DNA of 64,000 nucleotides from Adiantum capillus-veneris (Eukaryota; Streptophyta; Polypodiopsida; Polypodiales; Pteridaceae). The position numbers were made by a program, and so were the translations under genes. Shown here piece by piece: positions 1 to 10,500 of this stretch (within the stretch, counting starts at the first letter, position 1; the number at the start of each line of letters is the position of its first letter). A model generated the notes under the pieces. That model did no database searches. It was not told where the DNA came from and was given only the letters and a program-made list of their open reading frames with translations. The stretch is taken from assembly GCA_014529385.2 (NCBI GenBank), contig CM043960.1, positions 122,133,043-122,197,042 of the forward strand, in the 5' to 3' direction.

Positions 1-790
1 TAAGTGATCGAGTAATCACAAACTAGGCCTTATCGAAAGTTGTGCTCGTATAGAAACTCTCAGTGCTATAGAAAAAGTAGGATATCCACTGAAGTTGGAA
101 TTGTATTCGCAACTAGATTTTTGGTGGACTTGAAAATACACAATCTTGGGTTTTTTTTAATGGACAGCCGTGTTGTCTGAAATGTTTGCTTCATCTATAC
201 ATCTTGGTAGAGATAAGCCTTTATAAGTTTAAGACTTTCAAAAATTCAACTTGATCTTCATACTTAAAGTATGTAGTGCTAAAATAACACCAAAAAATCA
301 ATAATGACAAGATTCTTGCTTGTCCATTAGAATCAATGGGTACGCAATTGGATAGAATCACCGATGGATTACAAACAGATGGATCTTAGCCATTCCAAAA
401 TAGATGGCTAGTAGCCCTGCAAAAACAGATGGTTTTTAGCCCTTTTTGTTACCATACCGACATATATTTTTTTTAGTAAAATCATGCCTAATTTCACTTT
501 GCCTGTAGAGAATGAGGAAAGAGAGAAAGAGAGAGAATGATGACGAAAATTCCTTATTCTAATGTGTTGTGTGTTCCCTATGTATGTCTCTGTGCAAACA
601 ATGGCTGTGTCATAGCTTATCCTATAAGCATACAACAATGTGCTTGTAAAATGCTATCATAGAGAGAGGTAACATTTGTCACATCTTGACCTACCTACCT
701 TGTATATGGTCATGACTGTACCAAGGTGAATTAATTACGGCACTTTGCCTGTGAATAAATAGAAATAAAATACTCTCCAAGACCAAAAGA
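1..790. other. AT-rich stretch with no recognisable gene
   Basis: Both strands show only short reading frames without recognisable protein motifs. The stretch lies just upstream of the Gypsy A pol remnant and probably belongs to that element's gag/leader side or its flank, but no LTR, primer-binding site or zinc knuckle can be recognised. Confidence 0.4.
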
Positions 791-2508
791 TCATAGTGAA
801 ACACCCTGTAAGGGAACTAAGAAAGCAGGGTGAGTCATATGAAGGACCTGAAAATGCAAACAAAGTAGATTTAGCCGAACCAAGAGAAGAGCCCATACCT
901 GCCTACACTGTGAACGGCTTGACTGAAGAAGAAGAAGAGCTTTTGCTAAGCTTACTGAAAGAATACTGAGGTATCTTTGCTTGGTCTTATAAAGATCTCA
1001 AGGGTGTTGATCCAAAAATTTGTCAACATACCATACCTATGAGAAATGATACAAAACCAAGTAGACAACGGCCATATACTTATAATGAAACATTTGCCAA
1101 AAAGACCAAAGAAGAGATACAGAAGCTCAAGGAAGACAAATTCATTTTATGAAATTGAACACCTAGATTGGGTGTCTCCAATTGTGGTGGTACCCAAGAA
1201 AAATGGAAAATTAAGAGTATGTGTCAATCTCAAAAAAGTGAATGCAGCCACCTTAGGGTAGTTTCACCAAGCATGTTTTAGAACGAGTTGCAGGAAAAGA
1301 AGCTTACAGCTTTTTAAACGGCTTTTTGGGGTACAATCAACTTTTGGTTGATTCAAAAGATCAACATAAAACTGCCTTTGCAACTGAATGGGGTATTTTT
1401 GCCTATAGGGTTATGCCTTTTGGGCTAACTAATGCTCCTGTCACCTTTCAAAGATTGATGAGCCATGCTTTCAAAGAACATCTTAGGAATTTCTTGGAAA
1501 TATATATGGATGACTTATGTGTATATTCATCGATCTGGGCTGATCACTTTGAACATCTCAAAAAGGTCTTCAAAAAATGTAGACTTTATAGGATTTGCTT
1601 AAATCCTAAAAAGTGCACATTTATGGGCAGACAATGAAAAATTCTTGGACATATAGTGTCTAAAAACGACATAGCAATTGATATGGATAAAATTCATGTT
1701 ATTGTTGAATTGCCTAGACCGACAACAGTAAAAGGGATTCAGACTTTCATGGGACATTGTAAATATTTTAGATGATTCACTTATATGTATGCTATAATTG
1801 CAAAACCCATGTATGGCTTGATTACACTCTTTGTATAGATTGATGAGTGTGAAGAATCCTTCATGAAGCTTAAACAAGCTCTCACGACAACCCAATATTG
1901 AAAGCATTAGATTGGAATAAGATATTCCATGCACATATTGATGCTTCCAATTTTGCCATTGGGTGTATATTAGCTCAACCAGGAGACGAAAATATTGATT
2001 TTCTTATTTTCTATGCTAGTAGATAGCTGAATGTGGCAGAGAAAAACTATACAACCACCAAACGAGAAGGATTATGGACAATCTATGCTATAAAAAATTT
2101 TAGACATTACCTATTAGCTAACAAATTTGTGTTCTTTGTGGACCACCAAGCTTTATTGTATTTGGTAAACAAGCCATGCAACATAGGGAGAATAGTGAGA
2201 TGGTTCATCATTATTTTGGAATTTGATTTCACTGTAGTTATAAAGAAAGGCACCACACACCAAAGAGCAGATCAATTATCAAGGATCATTTCAGGAGAAC
2301 CACCAAAAGGGGTAGACGATGATCTCATATCTGTTCTTTGTGGAATTGATACCACATTGGTAAGAAAATATGGTTTCATCGATGACTATAGTTCAAGTGG
2401 ATTCTCAAATACCACTTCCTATTACACCAGGATTAATTAGACAAGTGGCTATGTATCAATTACTAGTTGGAAGGCTATACAAAAGAAATCAAGATGGAAT
2501 ATTGCTTT
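791..2508 (+). pseudogene. Gypsy element A, pol remnant 5' part (reverse transcriptase and RNase H)
   Basis: This is a decayed Ty3/Gypsy pol that copies RNA into DNA when intact. The translation tracks the better preserved pol at 23760-25370 over most of its length. There is an acidic linker (about 870-960), the SPIVVVPKKNGKLRVCV reverse-transcriptase block (about 1170-1230), the GYNQ/MPFGLTNAP block, a YMDD catalytic motif near 1504, and RNase H-type DHQALLYLVNKPC (about 2140-2180) with DQLSRI (about 2268). Decay is clear: an in-frame TGA at 967-969, frame changes near 1150 and 1260, and stops near 1636 and 2025. The gene stops abruptly at 2508, where NA1 is inserted, and resumes in frame at 8982. 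Family call is firm; the lineage within Gypsy is not. Confidence 0.9.
2504..2508. repeat. Target-site duplication of NA1, left copy (GCTTT)
   Basis: GCTTT lies directly before the TG that opens the left LTR. The same five bases follow the right LTR at 8977-8981. This fixes the ends of NA1 and shows that it inserted into Gypsy A. Confidence 0.93.
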
Positions 2509-2992
2509 TGCTACAAACGAAAAGTGTGGCGCCCCTGCAAAATACGCGAAATAGCATACTAAAACCATAAAACAGACTAATCGACATACCTGACAACCAC
2601 ATAGACGCGTAATCACGAGATACATAAATAGAGAGAGATGGAGTGCGAGAGAGAGGAAGAGAACATGCGCAGGCACACCTCCGAGAGCGGAGTTCTACGC
2701 CTTGCACGGCGAGAGAGAAGAGAAGAGAGGGGAGAAGAACTACGCAGACACTGGGTGCAATCTCCCCCCGTGCAAGAGTGACCATTTCCCTCTTGCACGT
2801 ATTTCATTTATAGATTTCTTGAATGGTCAAAATGAGTACAGACTAGCCGGCCGGTCATAGATGGCCAAAGCTCATAAAAGAGCACTTGAATAAATATACA
2901 TAAAATGTAATTTCCTTTTGCAATAGCGTAGCTCGGTCAAGCCTTTTCCACTTGTCAACTGCAATAAATAGTAAAATGTCAATTCCATAACA
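2509..2992 (-). repeat. NA1 left LTR (3' LTR of the element)
   Basis: The 484-bp repeat starts TGCTACAAA and ends TTCCATAACA, and recurs at 8493-8976. On the minus strand it contains a TATA-like CTATAAAT (about 2806-2813). Just downstream is a perfect 10-bp inverted repeat, CGTGCAAGAG (2769-2778) with CTCTTGCACG (2790-2799). Long A/G-rich tracts follow. The minus-strand sequence just internal to it, GCAGAGGTA, is a weak polypurine tract. Confidence 0.92.
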
Positions 2993-3131
2993 TACCTCTG
3001 CGTTGGAAAGCAATTGTCCTCGATTGCGAAGATAAAAATCTGCAGACAGTACTTGTCAAAAACAATGATTAGAAATCTATAATAAAGAAAAATCCATAAA
3101 ATTAGACACATTGGTTATGCCTGCCGTCATC

Positions 3132-3181
3132 CACATACTACCTATTCTAGTGTCCCATACCACTAGAATAAGCAGTATATG
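3132..3181. other. Long hairpin in NA1, matching the NA2 hairpin
   Basis: TATTCTAGTG (3143-3152) pairs perfectly with CACTAGAATA (3161-3170) around an 8-base loop. A C/A mismatch and an outer arm (3132-3141 with 3172-3181, two mismatches) extend the stem. The NA2 counterpart at 36091-36140 has the outer arm perfectly paired. A short CCTGA/TCAGG hairpin follows at 3188-3201. Confidence 0.8.
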
Positions 3182-3400
3182 TCATACCCTGATGAATCAG
3201 GATATCATTGGTCACACTCATCATTGTATAAATCAATTCTCATCAATCTCAAGTTCACTTCCATAGAGACTGTCGCGACAGAAAATCATCATATACCAAA
3301 TCCAAATCCAAATCCAAAATATCTTTCATTTTCTATACCCGGGTAACAAAACCATACCAGTTATAGTGGTGGCCAGCCACTGCAGCATGATTTTGTGATC

Positions 3401-3605
3401 GGTGTTGCCTCATCCGGCGAGTCTACACCAATAAAGTGTGCGGCCTAAATCGGCGAATCTGCACTAATGCTTCCTAAATCGGTGAATTTGCATTCGGTAT
3501 AAGTTTAAAAATCATGAATCTGCAATTTATCAATGTGCTGCCTAAATCGGCGGATCTGCACCAAGATGAGTATGTACACACTGCCTAAATCGACGAATCT
3601 GTGTG
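3401..3605. repeat. Array of five covarying hairpin units in NA1
   Basis: Five units share the plan arm / T / GCC / TAAATC / GGC / GRATCT / complementary arm. Units and outer arms are 3401-3429 GGTGT/ACACC, 3438-3464 GTGC/GCAC, 3466-3494 AATGC/GCATT, 3535-3561 GTGC/GCAC and 3577-3605 CACAC/GTGTG. A degenerate sixth unit lies near 3510-3530. Core bases are nearly constant while the arms change in step on both sides. The inner GCC/GGC pairing is imperfect in the third and last units. The array lies toward the 3' LTR of the element on its minus sense strand. Confidence 0.85.
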
Positions 3606-5860
3606 CGCGTGACCAATGGACCAAGCAAGACATTAAAAAAAAACATTTGCCACCTATTTGACACCAAATTAGAGTATGTTCCACTAACTATGCACTTACA
3701 AACTGTGGCTCAATATTTGAGAGCACCCTAGCTCAAACGAGGAGCTGCATAGCTACTGAAGAATCATGTCAATAAAAAAATTTATACCGTGCAAGTAGTA
3801 AGTGGAGAATATAACAATGAGCCCGTTAAAGAGGACAACTTGAATAAAAAATCCCCAAAATTTTATACTTTATGCAGTTTTCAAGTATGTTTATGTGTGT
3901 ATAACAGTTACTAACAACAATTGATCAACGAACATTAATTTATGAAGGAGTTGTACATAGATTCTAGAGGTTAAATGACAATAGGTTGTTAGCGATTAAT
4001 ACAGAGCATGACCCTTATGTACCTTTTTTATTAGTTAAAATGCCAACAATGATGAATATGAACATGGGAATACCTGTGGAACAACAATGCCAAGGTCATT
4101 TAAAGTATGCTTTCAAAGGTAGTTACGTCAAAGAGGTTCAACCTAAATGTAAGCTGAGTATGGTAGTTGAAAAACTACGTAGAAATTGATTCTAATTAAT
4201 GTGAGTGAGTTATACATATTCTAATTATAATTGACTTAGAGTAGGGTTTGAGCAAACAAAAAAGAACTTTTGTCTATGGCAGCACATCCTCATGGAATCG
4301 CTTATGCATGGGATTAAGATATGAAATGAGTTCACAAAGACACAGTGTGCATGCGAAGTTTAAAATTAGAAACCTTACTCTTGTGGAAAGTCAAGTAAAA
4401 CTACACTTTACTACTGAAATGTACAAAATGAATCTTGTGTAGACATCGAGAAGTCACACACCACTACATGCTCAGTGAAAAAAACATCATTAAAAGCATG
4501 GGATAAAAATCATAATGAAAATGAAAATGGAAAAGGATCAATAAGAGCCTGCCAGAAATGTTATAGAGGCTATCGGAGAAAGTAGAGAATTGTTTACTTG
4601 TCTCACTAGACATTAATACTGCCCCATGAAAGGGACTCAAGTTTTAAAAGCCTCTATTGAACTGCTAAGAGTGCCATAGATTGGAGAGATGAGGTGCACT
4701 GTGTTGCGGACTAGTTGGTGCCAACGACACTTGCCTTGATAGATCTACGTGAGGAGGAGCTAAAAGAGTGGTCCATGCTTGTCAAATGTGAGAGATGTGA
4801 CATATTTGGGTAATCAAGTCGATGTGGGCAAAGTACGTCACACTGTTGTCTCCTAATAAAAAAGGAAATGGACAAAATATGCTTTAAAAAAAACGACCTA
4901 TGAGTAATGTACATGGAAGGTTTTGCTCGATGTTAGCATAGAGTTGGTTATAGATTTACTATGTTCGACTGCAAACTATAGTTGATAGGAAAAAAGATCG
5001 GTAAGAATGACAACATATGTGCACCAAGAATAATGAGTGCTTCAAGGAGAATCCCCAGTGCATGTGGAGTCAGGATTGATCACGCTATGTTCGGGGGCTC
5101 TTAAGAGATCAGAAATATTAGTAGAATTAGAGTAACACAATTTTGGTGGGCTTAAATGCCAAAAATTACAGTAAGGACTGTAGGGAGTGTTATCACAGTA
5201 CCCCCACGAAAAATCCTCGAGTCTCGTGCACCATGCATGCAAGCAAGGGCATTAAAATCAACTTGATAGCTTTTAATATTAGAGTGCATTTTACACGCAT
5301 TGCTGCGACGTCACCTCTGAACTTATTATTAGTAATTTTATTTTATTTTCTATTTTATTCTTTTTTTTTATAAATAAAAGTAGAAAAAAAAGCTTTACTT
5401 GGGTTGGAGACAACTTCCTTCGGCTTGCCACGTACCATCCGGTTGCCGAACATGCGGGCAGTCGTCATTGCTATTCTATCTGCTAGCCAGTTACATTGCA
5501 ATCAATTTAACTCAGCCAATCATTGCTCTAATCATTGCGTGCAAAATTAAGCTACTGGCCAACACTGCGATGTGATAGCCGACTGGGCAAAGGCCGGTGC
5601 TCCAGGGCACCTGCATTGTCAAAAGTCAATCACTGGCTGCATCAAGAAGCTGCTTCTTTTCCATGGGGGTTGGAGAAGGCAATACACAGGTATAGTACAA
5701 GTGGCAAGGATGACCGGCCATACTGAATTGTGGACAGAGTATCTATGGCTTATTTCGAAAGGTGGATCAATTGACTTCATGCTCATAGCTGGGCAGGGAA
5801 AGTGATGTGAATAGCGTCGAGACCCTTGCACAGAGAGCGAGTGTGTCATTCCTCTGCATG
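3606..5860. other. NA1 interior, no gene recognised
   Basis: AT-rich sequence with only short, motif-free frames. The first 200 bases or so align by eye with NA2 after 36601 (for example GAGGAGCTGCATAG in both); after that the two elements diverge. Nothing resembling gag or pol is seen on either strand. Confidence 0.5.
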
Positions 5861-5864
5861 AGGT

Positions 5865-6435
5865 CGTGGAGGCTAAGTAGGCTGTAGTGGTTTGACCACG
5901 TAGGGGATCGAAGTGTTCTAGGTGCTTGACACTGAGAGAAAATGAGTGGGATCAACTACCAGGTATGTCATCAATAAGTGGTCCGTTACTGCTTGATGTT
6001 GCTGCACCTTCATTGTTGATGTCAAAGTCCCAACAAGATAGCAATGAGGCCTTCATTTCCCCATCTTCACAATGTGATATGTCTGAATCGTTTTAATGCA
6101 CAAGCAAAGATGAGATGAATGTGGCAACTCGACCAGGTCGGCCCCGCACCTTGACGAGGTCTATGTTGCAACTGGGGCCAGCGCCATGCAAAGACAGCAC
6201 GGCTTGAAAGTGAGAATTTTCAGTAGATGCAGGAGCCAATAACGAGCAGGATGACAAATTTGAGCTCTTTTGTAAAGCCGTCAATGGAGGATGGTGCTCC
6301 ATCAATTGCAAGATCGGCCTTGCCTGTTGCCGACAATACTCTTTCCCTTGAGAGCATCAACAACCTAGAGAGTAAACTTGATACTATGAAGCAAAGATTG
6401 AAAAATCTTCGATCAAACTTGCACAAAGCATAAAC
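5865..6435 (+). pseudogene. Possible captured host-gene fragments inside NA1
   Basis: Three short open stretches on the + strand, antisense to the element, have protein-like composition. One spans about 5875-6096 and encodes a serine-rich segment ending SQCDMSESF and a stop. A second, about 6118-6210, encodes a basic/proline segment. The third runs from about 6250 to a stop at 6431-6433 and ends in a charged, probably helical tail with the phrase ESINNLESKLDTMKQRL. They lie in different frames and could be exons or frameshifted pieces of one gene. I do not recognise the family. The alternative is chance open frames. Confidence 0.3.
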
Positions 6436-7881
6436 GGAGTGTTTTCCTGCTCTGCACTGTTCGCTGAATTGAAGACTCGGGTGTCAGGTTGAGTGCAAGG
6501 ACCTGGGGTCAGAGCACATGGAAATATGCAGAGACGCTGAAATCATCGTATTGAGCACCGCCTTTGCTGTGTCCGCAGGATCCATTGTTGGGTGCCATTG
6601 ACAATGGACTGCTGCTTCCACACTAGAATCGTAGAAGATCTGGCCCATAGTGGGGGTCATGCATCCTTGCCCTCTCATTAGAAGTAGAGAGCGCCATGTC
6701 TGGCTGTGTGTGTGTGTGTGAGAGAGAGAGAGAGCAGTGCATCTCGGCTTCTGAGCGAGAGGGGGAGAGAAAACGCTGCTTGCATGGAACAGGATGTGTG
6801 TGTGTAACACACTGCATTCAACACAGTGAATGCAACCACCGCGTCAAAGCTCAGCCCTAACTAAAGTCAGCTGACGTGAGTGCTCCACACCTTGGACGTA
6901 GCAAAGCACAAAAGGATATGGTTGCAGGTGTATGGGCGCCCTAAGTCACAGAGAGCGACGAGAGAGAGCATGCATTAGATGTATGCGGGTTGGCTGGAGG
7001 ATTGTGTTTGCTGTATGAGTGGAGGGTGTATTGCATGAGTACTGGGCTGCACGTGCAGTGTACCCGCGAGTAAGCATGCCAAAAAAAAGGTTGGGCATGA
7101 GTAGGTGAAGCAGGCGATTTGGTGGTTGCTATGGCGTGCCAAACAAAGCAGCAATGTTCGTTGCAGGTTGGTGATAAAGTTTTTTTTTAAAAAAAATAAA
7201 AATAAAAATGATGGTTGAGCCCGCGGTTATCGGACGCTGCATGGTGAGCGAAGAGCTGGCTGGGGTAGGCACGGGCGTAGCGGGCAGCTTGTGGGACGAT
7301 TGGTTTGGAGAGCATCGCGCGGGAAGCTGTGTGTGTGGTTGGGAGGCATACCATGCAACCAAAGAATGTGGCTGTTAGAAGATGAAAAGGAGAGAGAGAG
7401 ACGGGTTGACTAGTGCTCGCACAACCGCAAATGTTGCATGGCGAGAAGGTAAAAAGCAGTGGGAGCTCAGGCTTTCCTCGGATCCACATGGCAGAGTACT
7501 GCTCATTGCCACCCGTCTCATAGGTGGTAGCACGAGGGGCATACCTAGGTTGCATGCGCGGTGCTCTTCCTAGAGCATACACAGCGCTTCCATGCATGGT
7601 AGGGACAAAACGTGGGGTGTGTGGACACCATTGATGTAGAAAACTAGCCAGGGATGGGGATGGAAATCATGCTTGCAGGGCTCAATGCATGAGCAATTAG
7701 TGTATGAGCAATTAGTGTCTGCAGTGGCTAGTTGTAGGGTATGCGAGGGTAGCCATACCCACCCCCTCAACACTTTTTGGGTTTGAATTGTGAACTCTAA
7801 TTTGGTTCTCACAGTGCAATGCAACGTCCCCTTTTCGATTGTGCTCCTATTGACTTGAATCGCACTTGGCTTACTATTAAG
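6436..7881. other. NA1 interior, simple repeats, no gene recognised
   Basis: The stretch contains short GT and GA runs (about 6706-6732) and an A/T tract at about 7180-7205. Open frames on both strands are low-complexity or motif-free. Confidence 0.45.
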
Positions 7882-7951
7882 ACTTCCATAGCACAACTGG
7901 TAGTGCACCTGTGTCATACAGGGAGACATGGGTTCGAATCCCATTGGAAGT
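7882..7951 (+). ncRNA. tRNA-like sequence in NA1
   Basis: The 70 bases fold as a cloverleaf. The acceptor stem ACTTCCA (7882-7888) with TGGAAGT (7945-7951) is perfect. The D stem is GCAC/GTGC. The T arm ATGGG-TTCGAAT-CCCAT carries the classic GGTTCGAATCC B box. A T run follows at 7967-7976, as at a Pol III terminator. The anticodon arm is weak (CCTG/CAGG only), and the loop TGTCATA lacks U at position 33, so a functional tRNA is doubtful. It may be a tRNA pseudogene or a SINE head. It is antisense to the element. A related copy lies at 11519-11590. Confidence 0.5.
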
Positions 7952-8479
7952 AAAAAGTTAGCAGTCTTTTTTTTTTCTCTTTTTCCTTTTTTAAAGCACG
8001 GGATAATGTAAGGCGTTTAAGCAATTCTCTACTTGGTTAATCATAATTAGATAAATTAATCATGAAACTTGTTAATTAAGATTCCAAATTGTCACTTAGC
8101 TTCGACTGTGTATTATCCCTCATGTTGTAGCGCGTCCTCTCTCGCATGTATCTGATTCTCTCCTTTGCGTGGTGTACATGCTACATTTGGTGTCGCATGC
8201 ATGAGGCCTGCGGTCTCCGATTGTGATTGATTGGTGCATGCGTGTGTTCTACACATTGCATATCTCCTTCCCGTGATGCACAACGGGGCTTCTTGTCTCC
8301 TTGTCAATAACAACGTTCTTGTTTTCGATATCATAATCGTAAGTAAGGGTCATTTAACCACCACTCCTTGTTAATTAATCACTATTAATTATACTAATTG
8401 TAAATGATCACAATGCATAAAACACTTATCTTTGGGTAAGTAGTCTTCTTCGTGTCGGATTGATTGGAGCGTCGCCATA

Positions 8480-8491
8480 GCTCTGATACCA
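8480..8491 (-). other. Primer-binding site of NA1 (iMet type)
   Basis: On the minus strand this reads TGGTATCAGAGC, the common plant sequence complementary to the 3' end of initiator tRNA-Met. It is one base inside the right LTR. It sets the element's orientation as minus and makes 8493-8976 the 5' LTR. Confidence 0.9.
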
Positions 8492-8492
8492 C

Positions 8493-8976
8493 TGCTACAA
8501 ATGGAAAGCGTGGCGCCCCTGCAAAATACGCGAAATAGCATACTAAAACCATAAAACAGACTAATCAACATACCTGACAACCACATAGGCGCGTAATCGC
8601 GAGATACATGAATAGAGAGAGATGGAGTGCGAGAGAGAGGAAGAGAACATGCGCAGGCGCACCTCCGAGAGCGGAGTGCTACGCCTTGCACGGCGAGAGA
8701 GAAGAGAAGAGAGGGGAGAAGAACTACGCAGACACTGGGTGCAATCTCCCCCCGTGCAAGAGTGACCATTTCCCTCTTGCACGTATTTCATTTATAGATT
8801 TCTTGAATGGTCAAAATGAGTACAGACTAGCCGGCCGGTCATAGATGGCCAAAGCTCATAAAAGAGCACTTGAATAAATATACATAAAATGTAATTTCCT
8901 TTTGCAATAGCGTAGCTCGGTCAAGCCTTTTCCACCTGTCAACTGCAATAAATAGTAAAATGTCAATTCCATAACA
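8493..8976 (-). repeat. NA1 right LTR (5' LTR of the element)
   Basis: A 484-bp copy of 2509-2992 with about ten substitutions. On the minus strand it begins TGTTATGG and ends GTAGCA. It contains the TATA-like box and the conserved CGTGCAAGAG/CTCTTGCACG inverted repeat described for the left LTR, so it is the presumed promoter of the element. Confidence 0.92.
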
Positions 8977-8981
8977 GCTTT
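8977..8981. repeat. Target-site duplication of NA1, right copy (GCTTT)
   Basis: Identical to 2504-2508 and directly follows the terminal CA of the right LTR. Confidence 0.93.
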
Positions 8982-10500
8982 TGTGTATTAATCTTGAGGA
9001 GAAAACCCAATACCTAAATCAAGCACACATTATCATAGTAGGACTTCACTTTGTGAAAGACCAAACTATGCAACGGATCTTGAGACTTGGAGTATTTTGG
9101 CCAACCATGAGGAGTGATGTTCACTCATTTGTGAAATATTGTCTTCAATGCCAAAAACAAACACTCGTACCTCATGTGACATTATTTCAAATCTCACTCG
9201 TTCCTAAGTGGAGTAACTATATAGTTACTTACTTATCAAGCAGAACATTTCCGGACGATATGAGTAAACGCTACCAAAGAGCTATTGAAACTGAAGCAAG
9301 AGACTATGCTCTTATTGGAAACCAATTGTATTGGAGAGGAAAGGATCGACATTTACGTCTCTGTGAAAATGAATATGAATATACCCACTCTAGAACGAGC
9401 ACATGCTTGATTAGCTGGAGGTCACTTTTCTAGTGAAATTGCCGCTAGAGCAATTTTAATGACAGGCATATGGCAGCCAACACTTTTTTCAGATGCCAAA
9501 GAATATGTTCGAAGATGTGATGCATGCCAACGAGCAAAAATGCCAACCAGGGTAGATAGCATGCCTTTAAGACCAATGATGGGGGCTAGAGCTTTTGCAA
9601 AATGGGGCATAGGTTGTTGGACCAATACAACCACCTGCTTATATAACTCAAGCTCAATATATCATTGTAGCTATGGACTATTTGACCAAGTGGGCAGAGG
9701 CTAAGGCAACCAGGAAGAATGATGCTAGAACCACAGCCGCATTCTTGTATGAGAATGTATTCACAAGATATGGACTTCCAATAGAAATTGCCAAGGATAG
9801 GGGAACTCATTTCCTCAAAGAGGTAATTGAGTATCTACTGAATGAATTTATGGTTATCCATAACAAATCTGCTCCATATCATCCACAAGCGAATGGACAA
9901 GCTAAGCACAGGAATAAAATTCTTAGCTCGATATTGACTAAAGTGGTTAGTTCAAGACGAACAGATTAGGGAATGAATCTACATGTCTCTCTATGGGCTA
10001 ATAGAGTTTCATTGAAGATAGCTTTAAATGCTACACCCTTTAACCTTGTTTATGGTTTTGATGCCATACTACCGATGGAATTTCAATTGCCAACACTAGG
10101 GGTAGCTAAAGATCTTGAGTGGATAGGACATGAATTGTTAGAGAGGCTTAAAGATTTAGAAAATCTTGATGAACAAAGGCTAACAGCTGTAGCTTACATC
10201 TATGCACAAAAATGAAAGTATAAACAAATTTTTGATTCGCATCTAGTCACAAAAATCTTCAAAAAAGGGGACCTAGTTTTGTTTATTCCCTTAAGCAACA
10301 CATTTCCAAATTCAAGAAAAAGGGAAATGGATCTTTTGTCATTGAAGATGTATCTCCAAGTGGAGCAATTATCCACTATAGATGGTGTACCAATGGCTAA
10401 CTGGATTAGTGGATGCTGGTTAAAGAAGTACCATTTGCCACTAACCAATGATTTGCTAGAAAAAATGCATGCAGCAAAGCAGAGAAAGATTAAACGATAG
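8982..10500 (+). pseudogene. Gypsy element A, pol remnant 3' part (integrase)
   Basis: This continues the pol gene broken at 2508. It holds an integrase zinc-binding region in two partial copies (about 9030-9160 and 9405-9540, the latter with CDACQRAK). The integrase core follows, with YLTKWAEAKATRK (about 9676) and HPQANGQAK (about 9886), where the usual catalytic E after NGQA is replaced by K. An in-frame TAG lies near 9967-9969. A Gypsy-type integrase C-terminus with CWLKKYHLP ends at the stop at about 10498-10500. The first zinc-binding copy looks like an internal duplication or a second layer of rearrangement. Not functional. Confidence 0.85.

Larger units (their letters stand above)
2509..8976 (-). 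mobile_element. NA1: non-autonomous LTR retrotransposon (LARD-like), nested in Gypsy A
   Basis: The element is 6,468 bp, with 484-bp TG...CA LTRs, a 5-bp target duplication GCTTT, and an iMet-type primer-binding site next to the right LTR on the minus strand. Its sense strand is therefore minus. The 5.5 kb interior has no gag, protease, integrase or reverse transcriptase on either strand, so it must depend on proteins made elsewhere. It shares LTR sequence and the 3' half of the interior with NA2 (30507-41522). The two LTRs differ by about ten substitutions by eye (about 2%), so the insertion is fairly recent. The Gypsy A reading frame continues in register across the insertion once one copy of the duplication is removed. 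Confidence 0.93.

Noticed and set aside
3401-3605. Hairpin array considered as a CRISPR-like or satellite repeat
   Set aside because: Units are spaced irregularly, arms differ between units, no cas-like gene is present, and the host is a plant retroelement.
7187-7597. 136-codon minus-strand frame in NA1
   Set aside because: Ala/Pro/His-rich, ends in an A/T tract, no motif and no counterpart in NA2.
7882-7951. Functional suppressor or selenocysteine-type tRNA (UCA)
   Set aside because: The anticodon stem has only four pairs, U33 is missing, and there is no support beyond the cloverleaf outline. Kept only as tRNA-like.
8389-8791. Arg/Ser/Leu-rich minus-strand frames (and the same at 2489-2807, 30393-30805, 41008-41324)
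   Set aside because: They lie inside the NA-family LTRs and recur because the LTR does. Composition reflects GA-rich tracts, not a gene.
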